This document shows positions 34,441-43,900 of a stretch of 64,000 bases of DNA, piece by piece. Source of the stretch: Symbiodinium natans (lineage: Eukaryota; Sar; Dinophyceae; Suessiales; Symbiodiniaceae); NCBI GenBank assembly GCA_905221605.1, contig CAJNDS010002546.1, forward strand, positions 572,684 to 636,683, written 5' to 3'. The notes beneath the pieces are model-generated. The model was not told the origin of the DNA. It made no database searches and saw only the letters and a list, made by a program, of their open reading frames with translations. The number at the start of each line of letters is the position of its first letter. Position 1 is the stretch's first letter. A program made the position numbers and the translations under genes.

Positions 34441-34690
34441 ATCTTTCTTATATTATCTTATATCATATGATATCATTTCATCTTGTCTTATCTTATATAA
34501 TCTCATATCATATTGTAGTATATTAGGTTATGTTTATAGTATATTCGGTTATATTATGTTATGTTATATTCTTTCCTAATATATTTTATGAGATAATATA
34601 GTGTTGCATTTTGTTCTATTGTGTGATATTGTGTTATATTATATCATTTTATATGATATTTCCTTATCTTGTCTTACATTATATGCCGTT
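34441..34690. repeat. AT-rich simple-sequence stretch
   Basis: Words such as TTATATCATATGATATCA and TTATGTTATATT recur with no fixed period. Much richer in A+T than anything nearby, so it could melt easily. Confidence 0.7.
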
Positions 34691-35601
34691 TTCGGAGTTC
34701 GGAGCTTCAGGTCTCGGGGTCTACATTCAGGAGTTTGCATAACTACCAGTTGTAGCAGTCCGTAGAAAGCAGCTATAATAATGCACGCCAGGGGTAAGGG
34801 TTTAGGGTTTAGGGTGAATTCAATAGGCCCTTGTATTAACTAGGGTGTGGAACCAGGTCGCAGGTGCCGCCTCTTCTCCACTGTCTGTTTAAGTAACGCA
34901 GGCTTCCATGCAAAGCCATGTACAGAAGAGTTGTCCTTTGAATGTTTATATCTGTGGCGGTCGCCTTACAGCTGCGGGCATTCTGAAGAGTGCTTCGGCC
35001 AGCTGACGCCACTGCCACGCTGGGGTCAAAACCTGGTGCCTCATGCTCGGCCCTGGCCATTTCGGCAGACCCCGCGACGCTATCCCCGTATGCCCACAAG
35101 AAGCCAATAGCTCTAAGTCTCAGAATCCAAGCCTTCAAGGCCAATAAAGCGATCATAGGGAGGGGAAGGAGACCCAGATACCTTCATTTATCATGCTCTT
35201 CACGCGTTGCGCGAACGGCGCCTCCCTTTTCCTTACGTGATCTTCGCACCCACGGTAGAAGCCGGCGACAGTCCCAAACCCTGACTCTGACCGCACTATA
35301 GCCATAAAGCCCTAAAACATTCAAGCCCCAAAACCCGGAACCCCAAAGCCCCAAAGCCCCAGAACCCTGACTCCCTAAAAACTCTAAAGCCCCAAAAGCC
35401 TTGGAACCCTAAAGCCCTAAAACCTCTAAATCCCTACACCCTAAACCCCGTGAAGCCCCCTGAGCCGACCACTTTGAAGCCTTCAACCCTCAACCCTCAA
35501 CCCCTAAACCCCTAAACCCCTAAACCCCTAAACCCCTAAACCCCTAAACCCCTAAACCCCTAAACCCTAAACCCTAAACCCCGCAAACCCTCGAACCGCA
35601 G

Positions 35602-38600
35602 CTGGCTCAGAGACGTTGAGGATGAGGCCCTTCGGGCCCTTCGGACGCTTCTCACGGAGAAGCGCCCGCAGTCAGGCCACGCTCTTGGCTTTCCTGGTCC
35701 AGAGGGTTTAGGGTTTAGGGTTTAGAGTTTAGGGCTTAGGGTTTAGGGCTTAGGGCTTAGGGCTTGGGTTTAGGGTTTAGGGGGGTTTAGGGCGTTTAGG
35801 GTTTTAGGGACTCTTAACGGACTACCTAAACAAAGGTCAAGCGTTCAGGGCTGGTTGGTTTAAGGTGTAGGGTTTAGGTTTGCTTCGGGTTTAGGGCTTA
35901 GAGTTTCGGGTTCGGGGTTGAGGGCTTAGGAAACTCCACCGCCCTAAACCCTAAACCCTAAACCCTAAACCCTAAACCCTGGGCCACCTTAAGCTTAAAC
36001 AAGGCCCGGAACCCTGGATGATTTTTTCCCTGGGTTCTTGCTGCAAGGAGCGTCAAGTAGGCTACTGTTAATAGGGTCATACTATATTGTTAAGCATAAC
36101 CCCCCCCTGCCACTGTGCTCACTTAGTTCAAGTTCCCGAAGTCCTAATTTTGTTGAAGCCAAGGTCTGGGTGCATTTCGGAAGGCGGAGCTATGGCGACG
36201 TAGCACCAGGCCTGCTCATTGAAGTTGAGTTTGGGGCTTTGAGTTTTGGGTTCGGGGTTCAGACTTATTATTTTGTGTTTTTTGTTTTTTTTCACTTTTT
36301 TTTTGCGGGGGAGGGGGGGGGAGGGGTGGTCGGGGAGTTGCGGGGAGGTTGAGGGAGTGTGCAGCCCTTCACAGTTGGTGGCTCAAGACTTGTTTGTAGG
36401 GCTTAGGGGTATTACATGACTTGGGGGCCCTGGGCTGAAAGAATCCAGTTTTGAGGATGAATATGAAGCAGTGCTTCTATTTCCGTTATTGGTGCGTATA
36501 CATAGGCTTCCATATGAATTTTGGTGAGAGTATACGTCGGGTGTCCTTTTGGTGATAGCAGTAGATACTATTATATGCCCTACTGCCTATATGGTTTAAG
36601 GGGTTTGGACTGAGGGTGCTCGGGGTTTGTGCATGTCGGCCTGAGGACCAGTGCTGTCCAGCTGAGCTTATATTATTGCACCTCCTCAAATCGGGGCCCT
36701 GATGCTTGCGGGAGGAGGGAGGGAGCCCTAAACCCTAAACCCTAAACCCGAAAGAGGGGAGGAAGAGAAGGAGAGATAAACGAATTGAGCAAAGGAGGAC
36801 GAAGGAGAAGAGGAGAGTGAACGCAAGAACTTGCAGCTGTCTTTTCACGTGGGGGTTGCTTGTCCTGAGTACGACACGCGACAGAATCTCTTAAGCTGGC
36901 ACAGCCGTCCTGAAGTGCACTAAACCCGCCAAACCCTAAACCCTAAACCCTGAGTCTGTCCTAAACCCCTTATCTCCCAAACCCGTCATAATTCACCCTG
37001 GTAACCTCTCAACGCCCACAGAGTAGCAAGAGTCACAAGAATTTGTAGTACATAGCAGCAAGAATCGCATTAGTTCTAATGGTAAGCCCCTAATCGATCC
37101 CCAGCCCTAAGCCCTAAACCCTAAACCCTAAAAATCGGCTGCAGGTCGATGTTGTTATGTCCTTCCCGGAGATCGGGCTGCGTTCTGTGCTCAGTGTGCC
37201 GAGGGTTGAGGGCTTTTGGGGTTTTAAGTGTTTAGGGTTTGGGTTTGTCCTTGCAGTATCTTGCCTAAACCCTAAACCTAAACCCTAAACCCTAAACCCT
37301 AAACCCTAAACCCTAAACCCTAAACCCTAAACCCTAAACCCTAAACCCTAGAGCAGAGTGCAGCTCCACATCCCCCAAGGTGCTCACTCGCGGGACTGGC
37401 TGTGGGGGTCGGACTGGCGTCGCTGTCGAACTTCGCAGTGGAGAGGCGCTTTAGGGTTTAGGGTTTAGGGTTTAGGGTTTAGGGTTTAGGGTTTAGGGTT
37501 TAGGGTTTAGGGTTTAGGGTTTAGGGTTTAGGGTTTAGGTTTGGTGCAAATCAGGGTTTAAGGTGTGGAGGGTTCCCTCTTCAGCCCTGAGCGAGTTGCG
37601 GGCGTAGAGGGCGCTGACCCAAACACATTCCTCAGTTGCACCTTGCCTCTTGTACTGTATAATTGTTATAAACCTAAGTATTAGAACAAAGAGAACGCCG
37701 AAACCTAAAGCCTAAAGCCCCCAAAAAAGGAGCTTTGGTTGTGATCGTAAAGTACAAGTAGGTGCTGCAGCTGAAAGTAAGGGGCCTTGATCCCAGTAAC
37801 CTGCAACTCCGTAGCCTCCACGAAATACTCCACGATGTTGAGGGTTGAGGTGTTGGTTTAACATAACAGTTTGTCAAACAACGCCACTTTCTCGAGAGGC
37901 TGCGAAGGCTTCAGAAGCTCTACGCTGCTCGGCGAAATCTACACCCTAGACCCTAAACCCTAAACCCTACACCCTAGACCCTAGACCCTAAACCCTAAAC
38001 CCTAAACCCTAAACCCTAAACCCTAAACCCTAAACCCTAAACCCTAAACCCTAAACCCAACTCCACTTCAAATAGCAATTCGGGGACAGATTCGGAGGGA
38101 GCCCTGGACCCTAAACCCCTAAGTAGGCCCTTGGGCATTCTATTTTTGGGGTCCATAAGGGAAGATGTTCACTGGGATTTAGGGTTTAGGGTTAGGGTAA
38201 CCCAAGGTTCCCTAACACTCCCCACTATTCTTGAGGCTCCCTAGTAGACTCCCTAAAGTTTTCTAGTTATCTACCCCCCATGAACCCTCTCCCTGAAGGA
38301 CCCTATAGTTTACATTTTGTCGGGGTTCAAGAGGATGATACGTTCGGAATATTTCTCAAAAATTGTCAGGGGCATCCTAGACCGCACAGCCCTAGACTTT
38401 CCTGGGCTCGAGAGATTTAAAACGGGTCGGTTTAGGGCTTAGGGTTTAGGAGGTTGACAAACGTCTGATTTGAGAGTTTTGCTTCGGGGTTCATTGGGGA
38501 GGTTGACAGGGTTCGGACGCAGGGAAGCTGCAAATGGGCACAAGTCGAAGACCAACCCCGTGCCCTCAGCAGCAGAAACCCTAAACCCTAAACCCCAGAT

Positions 38601-39800
38601 CCTAAACCCTAAACCCTAAACCCTAAACCCTAAACCCTAAACCCTAAACCCTAAGCCCTAAGCCCTAAGCCCTAAGCCCTAATCCCATTCATCCACCCTA
38701 AACCCATCACCCGCAGGAGGCCGAGAAGCGCCGGTATGACCGGCAGCTGATGCAGCTGAGGCCGGGGACGCCCAGGGTGCTGCGCTGCTCGACATTGTGT
38801 ATAAGTTTAGGGTTTAGGGTTTAGGGTTGGGATGTTCCCTCTTATACTAGCAGTCCTGGATTGGGACTCTATTAGAGTATAAGGGGGAACATTCCAATGT
38901 AAAAGTGTCGTATGCATCTACATATATGTAGAAGAGGTTCATATATGTAGAAGAGGTTGTGTATAGGTGTTTTTTGCATGTACGTATGCATGCATCTCTG
39001 TGTGTGTGCTATGGTCTTTTGCTTTGGGCGGCAGGGGGGACTAGTTGGGCGAATCTTGTCCAGGGTCGCAGCGGGTTTAGGGTTTAGGGTTCGCAGCCTC
39101 TACTAGTCTACACTAAACCCCCTAAACCCCCGAAACCCCCCTAAACCCCCCACCCCCTAAACCCCCTAAACCCCCTAAACCCCCTAAACCCCCCTAAACC
39201 CCCTAAACCCCCTAGGCCCCCTAAACCCTAAGCCCTAAACTTTTGAGGTCTTGCAGCCTGACAGCATCCTTGGACACCTTCGATTCGGCAGCGCGCAGGC
39301 CGAGTCTGGGGGGGGCTTGTGGTTTAGGAGTTTGGGATTTAGGGTTTGGGGTTTGGGGTTTAGGGTTTGGGGTTTGGGGTTTGGGGTTTAGGGTTTAGGG
39401 TTTAGGGTTTGGGGTTTGGGGTTTAGGGTTTAGGGTTTGGGGTTTGGGGTTCAGGGTTTAGGGTTTGGGGTTCAGGGTTTAGGGTTTGGGGTTGGGTTTA
39501 GGGTTGCAGGGGCTTGGGGTATAGGAATTATGTTTTGGCGCTTTGTGCGCTTGGGCTTCAGGTACAGAGCGCTCAGGATGACACATCTTTCCAGTGCCGG
39601 TTTAGGGTTTAGGGTTTAGGGTTTAGGGTTTAGGGTTTAGGGTTTAGGGTTTAGGGTTTAGGGTTTAGGGTTTAGGGTTTAGGGTTTAGGGTTTAAAGCC
39701 AGATGCTAAATCCTGCAGATCCCAAGCCGGAAAAAGCCTGAGACCTTGCCAGGCTGCTGTGGCGAGATCAGAGCGGCATTTCTGAGGTGCGCCAAGCCAA
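35602..39800 (+). CDS. Exon candidates upstream of the kinase, possibly its N-terminal part
   Basis: Well-bordered exons: 35602-35705 (RDVEDEALRALRTLLTEKRP, then GTTTAGGG); 37145-37204 (VDVVMSFPEIGLRSVLSVPR) joined in phase 0 to 37364-37447 (LHIPQGAHSRDWLWGSDWRR, GC donor GCTTTA); about 37897-37940 (RLRRLQKLYAARRNLHP); 38717-38814 (EAEKRRYDRQLMQLRPGTPR, donor GTTTAG); about 39257-39314 (PDSILGHLRFGSAQAESGG); and 39719-39800 (IPSRKKPETLPGCCGEIRAA, donor GTAAGA). Most have CCCTAAA upstream and TTTAGGG downstream. They are on the kinase strand and may form its N-terminal extension, but phases from 38814 onward could not be chained to 40919, so at least one exon is missed or more than one gene is present. 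Confidence 0.45.
38834..38890. mobile_element. MITE-like element, GTTCCC..TATACTA family, short copy
   Basis: GTTCCCTCTTATACTA at the left is inverted as TAGAGTATAAGGGGGAAC at the right, with CAGTCCTGGATTGGGACT between. Same ends as 40277-40364. Confidence 0.7.
39600..39694 (+). repeat. (TTTAGGG)n block
   Basis: About 13 perfect units. It lies upstream of exon 39719, an exception to the usual CCCTAAA-exon-TTTAGGG order. Confidence 0.95.
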
Positions 39801-39854
39801 GTAAGATGGACCCCCTCCTCCCCCCTCGACTAACCAATTCTGCACATATGGGGG

Positions 39855-39911
39855 GGGGGTTCCCGATAATAGGGGTATCTTATTGGTGGTCCTTATTATC
39901 AGGGAACCCCC
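39855..39911. mobile_element. Short inverted-repeat element in an intron
   Basis: GGGGGTTCCCGATAATAGGG is inverted as CCTTATTATCAGGGAACCCC. It follows exon 39719-39800 by about 55 bp, in the intron before a long CCCTAAA block. Confidence 0.65.
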
Positions 39912-40276
39912 AAAACCCTAAACCCTAAACCCTAAACCCTAAACCCTAAACCCTAAACCCTAAACCCTAAACCCTAAACCCTAAACCCTAAACCCTAAAC
40001 CCTAAACCCTAAACCTAAACTCTAACCCTACTGGGTGCAGGTCTACATTAGGTGTGTCTCTTATTTTGTAAACCCCCATATAGCTAGTGGGAACCTCTGA
40101 TGCGGTTCTACTGTCCCTTTTGGGGGTTTGGGGTTTAAGGTTCAGGGTTTAGGGTTTACGGCTTTTATCTTTTTGGGGTATGGACTTGTGGGAAACTTGG
40201 GTTTTGGGTGTCAATGGTCTTCATGTCGGGCTGCGAAGCAGAGAACCAAAAGCCTTGGATGTTCATGTTTTCGGAT

Positions 40277-40364
40277 GTTCACACTTCTACTAACAGTCCT
40301 TAATAGGGATTATAATTGAGGGGTACTATAATCCTTATTCAGGACTGTTAGTATAAGGGGGAAC
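40277..40364. mobile_element. MITE-like element, GTTCCC..TATACTA family
   Basis: Left arm CTTCTACTAACAGTCCTTAA and right arm AGGACTGTTAGTATAAGGGG are inverted; the ends are GTTCA and GGAAC. A solo left arm of the same family (GTTCCCCCTTATACGAACAG) lies at 46744. Confidence 0.75.
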
Positions 40365-40918
40365 ATGCAAATATATGTGCAGCAAGCAGCCCTAAAGCTT
40401 GACGCTAAACCCGATAAGCCCTAAACCCCAAACCCTACACCCTAAGCCCCAACCCTAAACCCTAAACCCTAAATGGAGTTGGAACAGCTTGCACCCTGCA
40501 TCCTCGGCTCTATTCTTACGGAACTAGTTCTCCTGAGCCCTAAAGCGGTTTAGGGTTTAGGGTTTAGGGTCTAGGGTTTAGGGTTTAGGGTTTAGGGTTT
40601 AGGGTTTAGGGTTTAGGGTTTAGGGTTTAAACCCCACCCCCAAAAACATCTCCGGATCATGCAGCTCGGAGGATGGTTTCTTAAGCCCCGGGTACTGAAG
40701 ATTGAGAGAGGTCACCGGAGTAGCCCATGGATCTATGGGAGGCCTAGGCTTGTGTGAAAGGGTGTAAGGGGATTTAAAGGTTTAAACCTTGAGAGTTGTA
40801 GAAGATGCATGAAGCTCCCTTCGTATGCCTTGTGGGCCGGTGCACCCTAAGCCCTAGCCCTAAACGGCCCTAAACCCTAGCCCTAAACCCGAAACACAAA
40901 GGCCTACCATTTTCCCAG

Positions 40919-43900
40919 AGCCAGCCCCTTGGGGGTCGGCTCCTACGGCACCGTTATGCTCGCCACGCACAGAAGGCCAGGACATGAGATTCAGGGTTTA
41001 CGGTTTAGGGTATAGGGTTTAGGAAGCTAGGGTTTAGGGCAAGTACATGAGGTTTTCAGGGCTAGGAATCAAGTACATCAGGTTTTTCGGGGATTAGGGA
41101 TCCACGTGCTGTTCACGGGGTTAGGGATGAGTTGAGGGAAATGGAGGCAATGGTTTTACGTGCCTCTGTGTTGAATGCTTTTTGGCCCTCACCCAATCCT
41201 AAACGCTCAGCCCTTCACCCTCAGATCCCTCAAACCCCTCTTCGTATTACTCGCAATCTTATTCTTCTTCTTATTAGTACTATTCTCGTTGTTATTAGCA
41301 TGATTCTGACCACTGGTGTTCCGACTCATAAAACCCCAGTGGTAAACCCCCCCCCAAGCTTTGCAAGCAAGAGCTTTCCAGGCCTGAACGGGCATTTCGG
41401 CAGACTGGGGGAAGGGGGAGGGGGTTGAAGACAACGCATACTGCCAGAAACGGCCTCCTGAATCCCAACCCTGATTTCTGAAGCCCTCTGCATGAACCAC
41501 CCGAACCCCGAACCCCGAACCCTAAACCCTAAACCCTAAACCCTAAACCCCCCCCAAGGAGTGCCACGCCCTAAACCAGGACCGGCATCGAGAGGGCCGT
41601 GAAGTGCATCGACAAACGGCTGCTGCAGCCGGGGGAAGTAGAGGCCGTGGTGTCGGCTTAACTTAGGGTTTAGGGTTTAGGGTTTAGGGTTTAGGGTTTA
41701 GGGTTTAGGGTTTAGGGTTTAGGGTTTAGGGCTTGAGGTTCAGCATCTCTGATCCAAGCATTCAGTAAGGGTGTTTGGCATCACCCCACCCACCCAGAAG
41801 CCCTTTCATGTGGCAACCTTATCTACCATTCCAATTCTTACTGCCTAAGTCCCCTGAACCTTAAATCCTAAATCCTAAAAGCTCCAGAGGGCCCTTGAAT
41901 CCTAAATCCTAAACGCACCAAAAGACCCTTAAACCCGAAAGCCTAAGTCACAAAAGCCCCAGAGAAGGCCCTGAACCCCAGATCCTAAATCTCAAAAGCC
42001 CAGAGAGGGCCTGGAACCCTACATCCTAAGTCCTACAGTCCTACAGGCATCACGGGCCCCCCCCCCCCTAAACCCTAAACCCTAAACCCTAAACCCCAAA
42101 CCCTAAACCTTAAGACAGCTGTCACGGGGCCCCCTCCCATGACACCTTCCGGGCTTTGGGGCTTGGACCCCTGGGACCCCCCGTCGGCCGGGGGACCCCC
42201 CCCAGGCCCTGGCCTTCCTGGACCCTCCGGTTTTAGGGCTTAAATCCTAAGGATTTAGGATTTAGGATTTAGCAGTTAGGATTTAGGATTTAGGATTTAG
42301 GAACCACGTTTAGGGACATAAAAGGTCAACGACCCCATTAAGGTTCCAAATTATATAAGCAGAGAGGGTTTAGGGTTTAGGGTTTAGTAGGGTTTAGGGT
42401 TCATTGGGTGGGCGCGACATACGTACGTAACACAGGTGGGGGTCGGGACACCGGCACATACCCCCATTCAGAGCCACGGCCAGGTACCTTCTTAAGAGGG
42501 AGCTGATGTATGAGCGCTTGGGATCCCCTTGTCAGTGCCCATACTAGGGACCATGAAACTAGCTCAGGGTGTAGGACTTTGTTACGGGACTTCACGCATC
42601 CGCCTGCGGACAATGGGTGTGGAGGTCCGGGAGGGTGAAGGCCCTGGAGATAGGGTTTAGGGTTTAGGGCTTAGGGCTCAGGGCTTGCGGCTTAGGCTTT
42701 CATGACAGAGCATCGGCTTCGGCAATTGCCTCGGGGCTGCATGCAGCTACGCAGGTAGCTACCCCTCAGCCCTAACCCCTAAACCCCAAACCCTGAACCC
42801 TGGGTGGTTCCTTACGGGTACCCTTGTTATTCCTAGGTTCCTCCTCGATCTAGCAAGTGTAGGCGGCCAAGCCGAAATAGATGCTTTTGGGGTTTCCGCT
42901 TGAGGGTCTGCCTGAGCTCTTCGAAATTGTGAGGCCAGTCAGAACCTGCACCAGGTTTGCCCCTCATGGGCGCACAGCACGACATCTAAACCCCAAACCC
43001 TAAACCCTGAACCCTAAACCCTAATCCCTATAAACCCTAAACCCTAAACCCTAAACCCTAAACGCCCAATCCCTAAACCCTTTTTGCGTAGGCTTTGAAG
43101 CTCATGGATCACCCGCACATCTGTCGCATGGTGGAGTGCGCAGCTGAGTGAAGGAAACTTTCGCGACCATAACTGGCTGGTTCTTAGCAGGGAATGAGGG
43201 AATGAGGTATCCTATAGAATCCCTTAAAGGGTATAGGGCCCTCATTCCCTCATTCCCGACTAAGAACCAGGATAAGCTCCGGGTGAAGAGATCTAGAGTT
43301 CTAAGGAGGCAAGGTTAAGGGTTCAGGGTTCAGGGATCAGGGTTTAGGCTTTAGGGTTTAGGGTTTAGGGTTTGGGGTTGCAAGGTTTATAGGTTTGGGG
43401 GTTGGGTTTGCAGGCCTTCGGAAGCTTAGAACGGAACCGAGACATCTTCCACCTCGCCTTGCCTCGAAATAACATTGCCATTGACGCCCTTGGCCAACTT
43501 CAGATCTAAAGACTCTTGCAGGTTACGTTTGCCCGGAAGCCTGAACCCTAAACCTTGGGGCTCGGGGTCTCAGGATTAGAGTTTAGGGTTTAGGGTTTAG
43601 GGTTTATGGTTTAGGGTTTAGGGAAGCACTACATCTGTGGCCGGACCTGAACAGAGTCAGAGTTGAACATTCCCAGCAGGTTGATTTGTCTGTGAAAGGG
43701 CGAAGAATTGAGTGGGGGGGTTTGCCTTTTCCAGGACGTTGAACCCTAACCTTGGAAACCTGAGCCAAGTCTCAGTCACCCTGACCCCTAAACCCTAAAC
43801 CCTAAACCCTAAACCCTAAACCCTAAACCCTCCAACTCCCAGGTGCACAAGACTTGGGCTTCGCAAGCGAATCCCTGGTAGCATACATACCCTGAGGCTA

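Larger units (their letters stand above)
32707..35600. other. Gap between the PPR stop and the next exon candidates
   Basis: Holds TTTAGGG blocks (32723-32790, 33285-33365, 33535-33595), a poly-G tract (about 33965-34012), an AT-rich simple-sequence stretch (34441-34690, TTATATCAT-like words) and, near 35460-35585, a CCCCTAAA array. Small frames at 34847-35301 show no domain. I see no supported gene; the PPR 3' UTR presumably starts at 32707. Confidence 0.45.
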
